DNA from: Streptomyces akebiae
GTDB lineage: Bacteria > Actinomycetota > Actinomycetes > Streptomycetales > Streptomycetaceae
Length of the DNA stretch: 64,000 nt
Direction: 5' to 3'
Assembly: GCF_019599145.1 (NCBI RefSeq)
Contig: NZ_CP080647.1
Location: 4,030,001 to 4,094,000, forward strand
Part shown: positions 39,090 to 47,699 of the stretch, in pieces
Position numbering within the stretch: the stretch's first letter is position 1
Layout of the letters: the number at the start of each line of letters is the position of its first letter
Position numbers and translations under genes: made by a program
The notes under the pieces: model-generated
The model's input: only the letters and a program-made list of their open reading frames with translations
Databases searched by the model: none
Told to the model about the DNA's origin: nothing

Positions 39090-39104
39090 GCAAACGGAAT
39101 TTGC
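39090..39104. promoter_or_regulatory. Palindromic operator candidate before the xylan operon
   Basis: The inverted repeat GCAAA-CGGAA-TTTGC lies 27-41 nt upstream of the GH115 start. Its size and position suit a LacI-type repressor site, as expected for a polysaccharide-utilisation operon. No regulator gene is adjacent, so the binding protein is unknown. Confidence 0.35.
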
Positions 39105-39224
39105 TCAGCGACATGACAAATGGTGAAGGGAGTGAGGCGAGGGGACAACGGGTCGAACGCGCCGAATAGTTTCGAAGCCGAAGCCCGAGGGGCCGTACGG
39201 CCGGCGCCGTACAGGCCGCTCGGC

Positions 39225-39845
39225 CTACTTCTCGTCGAAGGAATCCCTACGGGCACTGGACCCGTCCCAGACAACCTCCTGGCAGGGTTCGACCCGCCCC
39301 TTGAACGCGTACACGATCGAAGCGGGTGCGCGGTCCCGAGTCCCCCATTGCGGCTCCTCGAACACCAGGGAATCACCAGGACGCAGAGTGAACGCGTGGA
39401 CGGGCATCACCGGGGCGTCACCCGACGACCCCACGACCCAGGCCGGTTGGTAGGCCTCACCACGAGGCTGCGCGCAGACATAGCCGCTCCTGGGCTTGTC
39501 GACGGTCACGCTGATGCCGTCGGCACGCAGCCGCTCCCCCAGCTCCCGCTTGTCGTCACCGCTCAGCACGATGTCCTCCATGCTGACCGTGACGCTGCCA
39601 TCCGCGTGCCGTTCGACGGCGTACGCACTGGACCCGCCCTGCGACGACGGAAGCGCGACCACGGCCCCCGCCGCCGCGACACACGCCGCGAGGGCGACCA
39701 CCGCACGGCGCGGGGTGATCCTGCGCCGGATCACCGGCACCACCGGCACCGCCGGCACCGGCCCGTCCTCGCCCCGCAGCGCGATCTCGCGCCGCAGCTC
39801 GTCCAGCAGCCGGTCCTCGAACGTCCTCGCCGTCTTCCCGCTCAT
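39225..39845 (-). CDS. Anti-sigma-like single-pass membrane protein
   Basis: This 206-aa protein has a basic N-terminal cytoplasmic part (about 1-45), one transmembrane helix (AVVALAACVAAAGAVVAL, about 48-66) and an extracytoplasmic domain. Its start overlaps the sigma-factor stop by 4 nt, so coupled synthesis suggests it holds the sigma factor at the membrane. I see no classical zinc anti-sigma HxxxCxxC motif, so the inhibitory role is inferred from context. Confidence 0.7.
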   Translation of the reverse strand: MSGKTARTFEDRLLDELRREIALRGEDGPVPAVPVVPVIRRRITPRRAVVALAACVAAAGAVVALPSSQGGSSAYAVERHADGSVTVSMEDIVLSGDDKRELGERLRADGISVTVDKPRSGYVCAQPRGEAYQPAWVVGSSGDAPVMPVHAFTLRPGDSLVFEEPQWGTRDRAPASIVYAFKGRVEPCQEVVWDGSSARRDSFDEK

Positions 39846-40450
39846 GCCTTACCCCCTGCGTACGTGAGTGCTGCCGCGTGTCCGCCGTCCCCGCCCGCCG
39901 CGGCCGACCGCAGCGCCCTGCGCGCCCGGTGCAGCCGTACGCGTGCGGTGACCTTGCGTATGCCCAGCGCCTGGGCGGCCTCGGTGACGCTCAACTGGTC
40001 GACGGCGACGAGTTCGATCACCGCACGCTCCCCGTCGGGCAGTCCCTCCAGGGCGGCCAGCGCCCGGCGGCCGGCCCCCTCCGCGTCGAGCTTCTCCTCC
40101 AGCCGGCCGATGTCGTCGGCCTCCAGCAACCGCCGCCCGGCGATCCGGCTGCCGAGCGCACTCTGCCGTGCGCTGCGCCGCGCCTCCGCAGCCACCACGT
40201 TGCGCGCGATGCCGTACAGCCAGGCCGTCTCGCTCCCGAGGTCGGCCCGGTACGCGCGAGCGGAGTCGATCACCGCGAGGAAGGTCTCGGCGGTCAGGTC
40301 GGCGACGGTGTGCGGATCGGTGACCCGGCGGGCCATGAAGCGCGTGACGGCGTCGACGTGGCGGCGGTAGAAGATCTCGAACGCGGCCGGGTCGTACATC
40401 TCTCCCGGCGGACCGCCCCTGCTTCTCTCGTGCGGTGCCAAGGTGTGCAC
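39842..40450 (-). CDS. ECF-type RNA polymerase sigma factor
   Basis: This 202-aa protein has region 2 (FEIFYRRHVDAVTRFMARRV, DLTAETFLAVIDSA, ETAWLYGIARNVVAAEARR) and region 4 (ALEGLPDGERAVIELVAVDQ, SVTEAAQALGIRKVTARVRL). It is expected to direct a small regulon in answer to an envelope or other signal sensed by the coupled membrane protein. The start is uncertain: GTG at 40450, or TTG at 40441, which has GAGAGG at good spacing. It lies downstream of and codirectional with tuf, but separated by the tuf terminator. Confidence 0.85.
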   Translation of the reverse strand: MHTLAPHERSRGGPPGEMYDPAAFEIFYRRHVDAVTRFMARRVTDPHTVADLTAETFLAVIDSARAYRADLGSETAWLYGIARNVVAAEARRSARQSALGSRIAGRRLLEADDIGRLEEKLDAEGAGRRALAALEGLPDGERAVIELVAVDQLSVTEAAQALGIRKVTARVRLHRARRALRSAAAGGDGGHAAALTYAGGKA

Positions 40451-40547
40451 CTCTCGTCGTCGGTCGTGTTGTCACCCCTACTTGGTCCGGCGCGCGAGAA
40501 GCGTTACGGGGCGCCCGTCATGAGCAAGCGTCACAGGACAAGCGAAA

Positions 40548-40577
40548 GGGCCCGTACGACCGAAGTCGTACGGGCCC
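40548..40577 (-). terminator. tuf terminator with UUCG tetraloop
   Basis: A perfect 13-bp stem (40548-40560 and 40565-40577) ends the str operon 48 nt after the tuf stop. On the minus-strand transcript the loop reads C(UUCG)G, an extra-stable tetraloop, followed by UUUCG. Confidence 0.85.
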
Positions 40578-40625
40578 CTTCAGGAGCTCAGCTGGTGCTG
40601 GAGCTACCAGGTCAGACCAACGGAA

Positions 40626-41819
<1,194 letters not shown>

Positions 41820-41897
41820 TGGGGTCCTCCTGTGGAGTGGTTCTGAACGCCTTGCTTCATCGGCGCCAGGTGATCTTTGCTGGAAAGTCCGGGTCCA

Positions 41898-41941
41898 GGG
41901 GCAAACAACCGTGTTTGCGGCCGTTTGCCCCACGAGGCTCC
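41898..41941 (-). other. Hairpin in the fusA-tuf intergenic region
   Basis: GGGGCAAAC (41898-41906) pairs with its inverted copy at 41933-41941 across a 26-nt loop that itself can pair partly. It sits about midway between fusA and tuf and could be a processing or attenuation site for the extra tuf expression known in this genus. Confidence 0.45.
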
Positions 41942-41988
41942 GGAGTCAAGCCTAAAGCGTGTACGCGCGGTGCGTTGAACGCGGTGTG

Positions 41989-44115
41989 TTACTCGCCCTT
42001 GGCCTTCGCGATGATCTCCTCGGCGACGTTCCGCGGAACCTCGGCGTAGGAGTCGAACTGCATCGAGTAGCTTGCGCGACCCGAGGTCTTGCTGCGGAGG
42101 TCTCCGACGTAGCCGAACATCTCCGAGAGGGGCACGAGGCCCTTCACGACGCGGGCACCGGCCCGCTCCTCCATGGCCTGGATCTGACCACGGCGGGAGT
42201 TGATGTCACCGATGACCTCACCCATGTAGTCCTCGGGCGTGGTGACCTCGACGGCCATCATCGGCTCAAGGAGCACGGGGGACGCCTTGCGCGCGGCCTC
42301 CTTGAAGGCCTGCGAGCCGGCGATCTTGAACGCGAGCTCGGAGGAGTCGACCTCGTGGTAGCCACCGTCGATGAGCGTGACGCGGACGCCCGTCATCTCG
42401 TAGCCCGCGAGGATGCCGAACTGCATGGCCTCCTGCGCACCGGCGTCCACCGAAGGGATGTACTCCTTCGGGATGCGGCCACCGGTGACCTTGTTCACGA
42501 ACTCGTACGAGGCGTCGCCGCCCTCGATCGGCTCGATCGCGATCTGCACCTTGGCGAACTGGCCGGTACCACCAGTCTGCTTCTTGTGCGTGTAGTCCAC
42601 GCGCTCGACGGCCTTGCGGATCGTCTCGCGGTAGGCGACCTGCGGCTTGCCGACGTTGGCCTCGACCTTGAACTCACGGCGCATACGGTCGACCAGCACC
42701 TCGAGGTGCAGCTCGCCCATACCACCGATGATGGTCTGGCCCGTCTCCTCGTCCGAGTGGACCTGGAAGGAGGGGTCCTCCTCCGCGAGACGCTGGATGG
42801 CGACACCCAGCTTCTCCTGGTCGCCCTTGGACTTGGGCTCGATGGCGACCTGGATGACCGGCGCCGGGAAGTCCATGGACTCCAGGATCACCGGCTGCTT
42901 GTCGTCGCACAGCGTCTCACCGGTCGTGGTCTGCTTCAGACCCATGACGGCGATGATGTCGCCCGCGCCCACCGAGTCGATCTCCTCACGCTTGTTCGCG
43001 TGCATGCGGTAGATCTTGCCGATGCGCTCCTTCTTGCCCTTGACGGAGTTCAGCACGGCGGTGCCGGACTCCAGGCGGCCCGAGTAGACCCGGACGAAGG
43101 TGAGCTTACCGAGGTGCGGGTCGCTCATGATCTTGAACGCCAGCGCGGACAGCGGCTCGTCGTCGGACGGCTTGCGCTTGACGACCTCCTCCGGGTCGTT
43201 CACGGCGTGGCCCTCGATGGCCTCGACGTCGAGCGGCGTGGGGAGGTAGCGCACGACCGCGTCGAGCAGGGGCTGGACGCCCTTGTTCTTGAACGCGGTG
43301 CCACAGAACACCGGGGTGACCGTGGTGTCCTTGGACTTGCCGGACGCGATGGTGATGCGACGGATCGCGGCGTACAGCTGCTCCTCGGTGGGCTCCTCGC
43401 CCTCCAGGTACAGCTCCATGATCTCTTCGTCGTTCTCGGCGACCGCCTCGACGAGCTTGCCGCGGTACTCCTCGGCAGCCTCGGTGTGCGTGGCCGGGAT
43501 GTCGACGACGTCGTACATCTCACCCTTGGCGGCCTCGGCCGACCAGACCAGGGCCTTCATCGTCACGAGGTCGACGACGCCCTTGAAGTCGGCCTCGGCG
43601 CCGATCGGGAGCTGCATGACGAGCGGCTGGGCGCCCAGGCGGTCCGAGATCATGTCCACGCAGCGGTGGAACTCGGCGCCGGTACGGTCCAGCTTGTTGA
43701 CGAAGCAGATGCGGGGCACGCCGTAACGGTCGGCCTGACGCCACACCGTCTCCGACTGCGGCTCCACGCCGGCAACGCCGTCGAACACCGTCACGGCACC
43801 GTCGAGGACGCGGAGCGAACGCTCCACCTCGACGGTGAAGTCGACGTGACCCGGGGTGTCGATGATGTTGATGGTGTGGTCGACGCCCTCGAGCGGCCAG
43901 TGACAGGTGGTGGCAGCAGAGGTGATCGTGATGCCACGCTCCTGCTCCTGCTCCATCCAGTCCATGGTGGCGGCGCCGTCGTGGACCTCACCGATCTTGT
44001 ACGAAACGCCGGTGTAGAACAGGATCCGCTCGGTGGTGGTCGTCTTGCCCGCGTCGATGTGGGCCATGATCCCGATGTTGCGGACCCTGGCCAGGTCAAG
44101 CGAAGTGGTAGCCAT
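41989..44115 (-). CDS. fusA: Elongation factor G
   Basis: EF-G (708 aa) drives ribosomal translocation with GTP and helps recycling. G-domain motifs are [21 protein letters not shown] and NKLDR; domains II-V follow, including [15 protein letters not shown] and the C-terminal [18 protein letters not shown]. No fusidic-acid-resistance change is evident. It is the third gene of the str operon, with a 39-nt gap from rpsG. Confidence 0.98.
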   Translation of the reverse strand: MATTSLDLARVRNIGIMAHIDAGKTTTTERILFYTGVSYKIGEVHDGAATMDWMEQEQERGITITSAATTCHWPLEGVDHTINIIDTPGHVDFTVEVERSLRVLDGAVTVFDGVAGVEPQSETVWRQADRYGVPRICFVNKLDRTGAEFHRCVDMISDRLGAQPLVMQLPIGAEADFKGVVDLVTMKALVWSAEAAKGEMYDVVDIPATHTEAAEEYRGKLVEAVAENDEEIMELYLEGEEPTEEQLYAAIRRITIASGKSKDTTVTPVFCGTAFKNKGVQPLLDAVVRYLPTPLDVEAIEGHAVNDPEEVVKRKPSDDEPLSALAFKIMSDPHLGKLTFVRVYSGRLESGTAVLNSVKGKKERIGKIYRMHANKREEIDSVGAGDIIAVMGLKQTTTGETLCDDKQPVILESMDFPAPVIQVAIEPKSKGDQEKLGVAIQRLAEEDPSFQVHSDEETGQTIIGGMGELHLEVLVDRMRREFKVEANVGKPQVAYRETIRKAVERVDYTHKKQTGGTGQFAKVQIAIEPIEGGDASYEFVNKVTGGRIPKEYIPSVDAGAQEAMQFGILAGYEMTGVRVTLIDGGYHEVDSSELAFKIAGSQAFKEAARKASPVLLEPMMAVEVTTPEDYMGEVIGDINSRRGQIQAMEERAGARVVKGLVPLSEMFGYVGDLRSKTSGRASYSMQFDSYAEVPRNVAEEIIAKAKGE

Positions 44116-44154
44116 AAGGCTTCAGTCTTCTCTCGGTCTCGATGGGGTCTGCGA

Positions 44155-44625
44155 CTACCAGCGGTAGTGCGCGAAGGCCTTGTTGGACTCGGCCATCTTG
44201 TGCGTGTCCTCGCGCTTCTTCACAGCGGCACCGAGGCCGTTGGAGGCGTCGAGAAGCTCGTTGAGCAGACGCTCGGTCATGGTCTTCTCGCGACGGGCGC
44301 GGGAGTAACCGACCAGCCAGCGCAGCGCGAGCGTGTTGGCGCGACCGGGCTTGACCTCGATCGGAACCTGGTACGTCGCACCACCGACACGGCGGGACTT
44401 GACCTCGAGGGTCGGCTTGATGTTCTCCAGGGCGCGCTTCAGCGTGATGACCGGGTCGTTGCTGGTCTTCTCGCGCAGGCCCTCCATGGCGCCGTACACG
44501 ATGCGCTCGGCGGTGGAGCGCTTGCCGTTCAGCAGCACCTTGTTGATCAGCGACGTGACAAGAGGAGAACCGTAGACCGGGTCGATGATGACCGGGCGCT
44601 TCGGGGCGGGGCCCTTACGAGGCAT
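44155..44625 (-). CDS. rpsG: 30S ribosomal protein S7
   Basis: S7 (156 aa) nucleates 30S head assembly. Signature: [40 protein letters not shown], then [20 protein letters not shown]. It begins 2 nt after the rpsL stop. Confidence 0.98.
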   Translation of the reverse strand: MPRKGPAPKRPVIIDPVYGSPLVTSLINKVLLNGKRSTAERIVYGAMEGLREKTSNDPVITLKRALENIKPTLEVKSRRVGGATYQVPIEVKPGRANTLALRWLVGYSRARREKTMTERLLNELLDASNGLGAAVKKREDTHKMAESNKAFAHYRW

Positions 44626-44627
44626 TC

Positions 44628-44999
44628 TTACTTCTCCTTCTTGGCGCCGTAGCGGCTGCGGGCCTGCTTGCGGTTCTTGACACCCTGGGTGTCGAGCGAA
44701 CCGCGGATGATCTTGTAGCGAACACCGGGCAGGTCCTTCACACGGCCGCCGCGCACGAGCACGATGGAGTGCTCCTGCAGGTTGTGTCCCTCACCCGGAA
44801 TGTAAGCGGTGACCTCGATCCCGCTGGTCAGACGCACACGCGCGACCTTACGCAGGGCCGAGTTCGGCTTCTTCGGGGTGGTCGTGAACACACGCGTGCA
44901 GACGCCGCGACGCTGGGGCGAACCCTCGAGTGCGGGCGTCTTGTTCTTCTCGACCTTGTCCTGCCGGCCCTTCCGGACCAGCTGCTGGATCGTAGGCAC
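44628..44999 (-). CDS. rpsL: 30S ribosomal protein S12
   Basis: S12 (123 aa) controls decoding accuracy and is the streptomycin target protein. It starts with GTG (V-P-T-I-Q-Q-L), preceded by GGAG. The two resistance hot spots are wild type: lysine in [12 protein letters not shown] and lysine in [12 protein letters not shown]. It is the first gene of the str operon; its about 190-nt leader carries the element shared with rpsJ. Confidence 0.97.
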   Translation of the reverse strand: MPTIQQLVRKGRQDKVEKNKTPALEGSPQRRGVCTRVFTTTPKKPNSALRKVARVRLTSGIEVTAYIPGEGHNLQEHSIVLVRGGRVKDLPGVRYKIIRGSLDTQGVKNRKQARSRYGAKKEK

Positions 45000-45051
45000 T
45001 ACTTCTCCGGTTTCTGTGTGCCGAATGGTGAAGCTAACCTGAAACATTCGC

Positions 45052-45075
45052 CGACCCACGCGGTCGGGTGTGTCG
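45052..45075 (-). promoter_or_regulatory. Leader element shared by rpsL and rpsJ
   Basis: This is the second copy of the 24-nt motif found at 13641-13664; 23 of 24 bases match. It lies 53-76 nt upstream of the rpsL start and about 115-135 nt downstream of the predicted transcription start, so it is part of the mRNA leader. The CCGACC/GGTCGG stem with loop GCGTG is conserved in both. Confidence 0.6.
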
Positions 45076-45194
45076 AAACTGCAGACTCCCGCCGCAAGGC
45101 AGAAAGGGCGCAGAGTACGGCGGCCGCTTACGGCTCCCCCTGTGCGGTTGAAGGCACGCACGGGAGCCAGGGCACACCCCAGGCACAAGGTCTG

Positions 45195-45223
45195 AGCGTA
45201 CCTACCTCATTCGCTATGGTCAA
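45195..45223 (-). promoter_or_regulatory. Probable str operon promoter
   Basis: On the minus strand TTGACC (45218-45223), a 17-nt spacer and TACGCT (45195-45200) make a strong HrdB-type promoter. Transcription would start near 45188, giving a leader of about 190 nt. Confidence 0.75.
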
Positions 45224-45246
45224 AACAAATGGGCAGGCGGTGGTTT

Positions 45247-45286
45247 AAGGGTGGACGCATCCGGGGTTCAAGGATGGACGCATCCG
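45247..45286. repeat. Two near-identical 17-mers upstream of the rpsL promoter
   Basis: AAGG(G/A)TGGACGCATCCG occurs at 45247-45263 and 45270-45286, offset 23 nt (about two DNA turns) just upstream of the -35 box. In the second copy GGATG and CATCC form a small inverted repeat. The helical phasing suits paired protein-binding sites, but the region also lies just beyond the 3' end of the upstream gene. Confidence 0.45.
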
Positions 45287-45308
45287 CACCGCCGAACCCC
45301 GTCGGCGC

Positions 45309-45863
45309 TCAGCTTCCGCTGCTCGACGACACTCCGGCGATCATGAGGATCATGAGGAAGAAGGCCCAGCCGGCCACGGAGAGCCAGCCGAGGATGAGGC
45401 CGGCCAGGGCGAAGCCCTCACCGCCCTCGCCCGTGCGCTTCATCTCGGCGCGGGCGGTGTGGCCGAGGATGACGGCCGGAATGCCGGTGAGCCCCGCCGT
45501 CATGGTCGTGAGCACACCACACACCATCGCGCCCACGGCCTTGCCGTTGGTCGGCGGGGGCAGCACGGGCGCCGGCATGAAGGTTCTCGGGACCATCGGC
45601 GCCATGGGCGCCATGGCGCTCGGCTGCATCGCTGAGGGCCCCTGAGGCAGGTCGGCGACCAGGAGAGCCAGCTCCCCCACCGTGCGCGCCTGATAGGCCC
45701 TCTCGACGCGCCTCTCGTACTCGTCCTGCGGGAGGCGGCCCTCACTGAAGCCCGCCTTGAGCACATCGACGGCACGTTCACGGTCGGCATGGGCGGCGAG
45801 CAGGGACGGGCTACTGCCCTGCGCCTGCTGCCACGGCATCGGCTGCCACGACGGGTTCGACAC
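45309..45863 (-). CDS. DUF1707-DUF4190 membrane protein
   Basis: This 184-aa protein has an N-terminal DUF1707 segment (DRERAVDVLKAGFSEGRLPQ, then DEYERRVERAYQARTVGELA), a Met/Pro/Ala-rich linker (SAMAPMAPMVPRTFMPAP), and a C-terminal DUF4190 with two transmembrane helices (AMVCGVLTTMTAGLTGIPAV and LAGLILGWLSVAGWAFFLMI). Function is unknown; such proteins are common at actinobacterial envelopes. The second GTG (45863) has a better spaced GGGGGA site than the first (45872). It is divergent from the Crp/Fnr gene. Confidence 0.8.
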   Translation of the reverse strand: MSNPSWQPMPWQQAQGSSPSLLAAHADRERAVDVLKAGFSEGRLPQDEYERRVERAYQARTVGELALLVADLPQGPSAMQPSAMAPMAPMVPRTFMPAPVLPPPTNGKAVGAMVCGVLTTMTAGLTGIPAVILGHTARAEMKRTGEGGEGFALAGLILGWLSVAGWAFFLMILMIAGVSSSSGS

Positions 45864-46091
45864 GAGAAACACTCCCCCGGACTGGTAGTTCCTCCATGAT
45901 GCGGCAACGCACGGCGTACGGCACCGGTTCCCCGCACCACTTCTGTCCCGGTTCTGCTACCGCTCGGCGGGACGGCGCGACAGCGAGTGTCGGCCAGCGG
46001 CTGATTGGTGCTCCTTCCCCGCCTGGCCGCCTCAAGTACGTTGACTGGTCGCGGATCAACGACATCGGCGCAGGTGAAGGCAGGGGGCAGG

Positions 46092-46808
46092 ATGGCTGGG
46101 GGGCGTACGCGCGCGTGGGACGACGACGGGTTCGACGACCGTGTGCCCTTCCTGGCCCGTCTGGAGAAGGAGGACCGAGTCGCCCTGCTGGCGGCCGGTC
46201 GTCCGCTGTGCTTCCGGGCGCGCGCCGTGCTCATGCACCAGAACGAGCCGTCCACCCATGTGCTGCTGCTCCTGCACGGCTGGACCAAGGTGACGGCCCT
46301 CGCCGCCAACGGCTACGAGGCCTTGCTCGCCCTGCGTGGCCCCGGTGACATCATCGGCGAGGGCGCCGCGCTCAGCGGGCGGCATCGAGCGGCCACCGTG
46401 ACGGCCATGGACCCCATCGAGGCAGTCGCCATCGACCAGGCCCGGTTCACCGCGTTCCTCTCGGGCAGCCCCCAGGTCTCCCTCCAACTGCTCGGCCTGG
46501 CCACCGACCGTCAGCGGTCGACCGACCGCCGACGGCTCGAGTGGGCCGCCCTTACCGTGCGCGAACGGTTGGCGGTCCTCTTGCTCGAACTGATGCGCAC
46601 TCATGGCAGCCGGACCGACGAGGGCGTCGAACTCACCATCGGGCTCAGCCAGCAGGAGTTCGCAGGCTCGGTCGGCTCCTCCCGTGAGGCGGTCGCCCGG
46701 CTGCTGAAGGAGCTGCGGGCCAGGCAGGTGGTGGTCACCAGACGCCGCCGCATCGTCGTCCTGCGCCCCGACGTCCTGCGCCGCATCATCGGCGAGAGCT
46801 CCGCCTGA
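46092..46808 (+). CDS. Crp/Fnr-family cyclic-nucleotide-responsive regulator
   Basis: This 238-aa protein has a cNMP-binding beta roll (about 18-125) and a C-terminal winged HTH (LSQQEFAGSVGSSREAVARL, about 185-204). The phosphate-binding cassette is close to that of Crp: G89-E90 (IIGEGA) and R99-A-A-T (HRAATVTA), with Ala where Crp has Ser next to the Arg. Binding of a cyclic nucleotide is therefore plausible. It is the first gene of a six-gene plus-strand block whose second gene encodes a nucleotidyl cyclase, suggesting it senses the product made next door and autoregulates the operon. Start is ATG after GGGGGCAGG. Confidence 0.85.
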   Translation: MAGGRTRAWDDDGFDDRVPFLARLEKEDRVALLAAGRPLCFRARAVLMHQNEPSTHVLLLLHGWTKVTALAANGYEALLALRGPGDIIGEGAALSGRHRAATVTAMDPIEAVAIDQARFTAFLSGSPQVSLQLLGLATDRQRSTDRRRLEWAALTVRERLAVLLLELMRTHGSRTDEGVELTIGLSQQEFAGSVGSSREAVARLLKELRARQVVVTRRRRIVVLRPDVLRRIIGESSA

Positions 46809-46952
46809 TCGCACATGCCTGGCTGACCTTCTGTGCACACGGTCACAGATCGTCCATGTCATCGGCCCTCCGCCGCACGCCGTCCGCCCGCCATCGTGCT
46901 GCGTGCCGACAACGGACCGACTCGCGGAAGCGAGAGACAGACAGGGACAGAC

Positions 46953-47699
46953 ATGGCCGACCCCGTGTTCCGCACGATCCTCCTCTTCGACATCGAGCAG
47001 TTCGGCAGCCGCGACGACGTGGAACAGGCGTTCCTGCGCCGGGTCCTGTACGACATCGTCGACGCCACGTTCGTCGACGCCGGCGTCGACGAGACCGCCC
47101 GGCTGCGCGCCGACCGCGGTGACTCCGTCATGGAACTCATCGACGCCAAGGTCTCCGTGCCGACGCTGTTGAAGACGCTCCTGACCGAGACGCCGGCACT
47201 TCTGCACAACAAGAACCGCCTGCTCGCGAGCAGCGCGCGGATACGGCTGCGCATCGTGCTCTCCTCCGGCTACGTCGCCGTGGACGAGCTCGACGGCTGG
47301 GTCGGCTCGGACCTCAACCACGCGGTACGGCTGCTGAACTCCGACCCGTTGCGCGACGCCCTCAAGCAGTCGGACGCGGGCAGCGTCCTGGGCGTGTCCG
47401 AGGCCGTCTATCAAGGGGTCGTACGCCACGGCCCGCTGGGCGTGCGCCCCGGCGACTTCCATCGCGTCACCGTGGAGACGAAGGAGGGGCCGACGGTGGC
47501 CTGGCTGCACGGTGAGCCGGGTGCGGAGACGGCCGCGGGTACCGGTGGGCCCGCCGGTGAGGGAACGCCGACGGCCACGAGCCTCGGCCCTTCGACTTCC
47601 CACACGCACATCGGCGGCGACCAGTACGGCGTGACCGGTGGCACCGTCCAGGGCGACCTCCACTTCGGCCTGCCCGGCCGGCGGGGTGAGCGGCGATGA
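46953..47699 (+). CDS. Class III nucleotidyl cyclase, probable Pycsar cyclase (PycC-like)
   Basis: This 248-aa soluble protein has a class III cyclase fold with all core residues: metal-binding D13 (LLFDIEQFG) and D57 (RGDSVM), and transition-state N122 and R126 (SDLNHAVRLL). It lacks membrane segments or sensor domains, like phage-defence Pycsar cyclases. A linker leads to a C-terminal glycine-rich motif IGGDQYGVTGGTVQGD (220-235) that also occurs in the next protein. Its product (cCMP, cUMP or cAMP) cannot be read from the sequence with certainty. It overlaps the downstream gene by 4 nt. The start at 46953 follows a GACAGGGAC-type site; a longer frame from 46833 is possible but unlike the family. 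Confidence 0.78.
   Translation: MADPVFRTILLFDIEQFGSRDDVEQAFLRRVLYDIVDATFVDAGVDETARLRADRGDSVMELIDAKVSVPTLLKTLLTETPALLHNKNRLLASSARIRLRIVLSSGYVAVDELDGWVGSDLNHAVRLLNSDPLRDALKQSDAGSVLGVSEAVYQGVVRHGPLGVRPGDFHRVTVETKEGPTVAWLHGEPGAETAAGTGGPAGEGTPTATSLGPSTSHTHIGGDQYGVTGGTVQGDLHFGLPGRRGERR

Noticed and set aside
36046..39126. A 1026-codon plus-strand frame opposite the GH115 gene
   Set aside because: Extremely Arg/Pro/His-rich and antisense to a complete glycoside hydrolase; shadow frame.
41959..44652. An 897-codon plus-strand frame opposite fusA and rpsG
   Set aside because: Antisense shadow of highly conserved genes, with no ribosome-binding site or recognisable domain.
44700..44900. Possible streptomycin-resistance change in rpsL
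   Set aside because: Both hot-spot lysines (TTPKKPNS and GRVKDLPG) are wild type.
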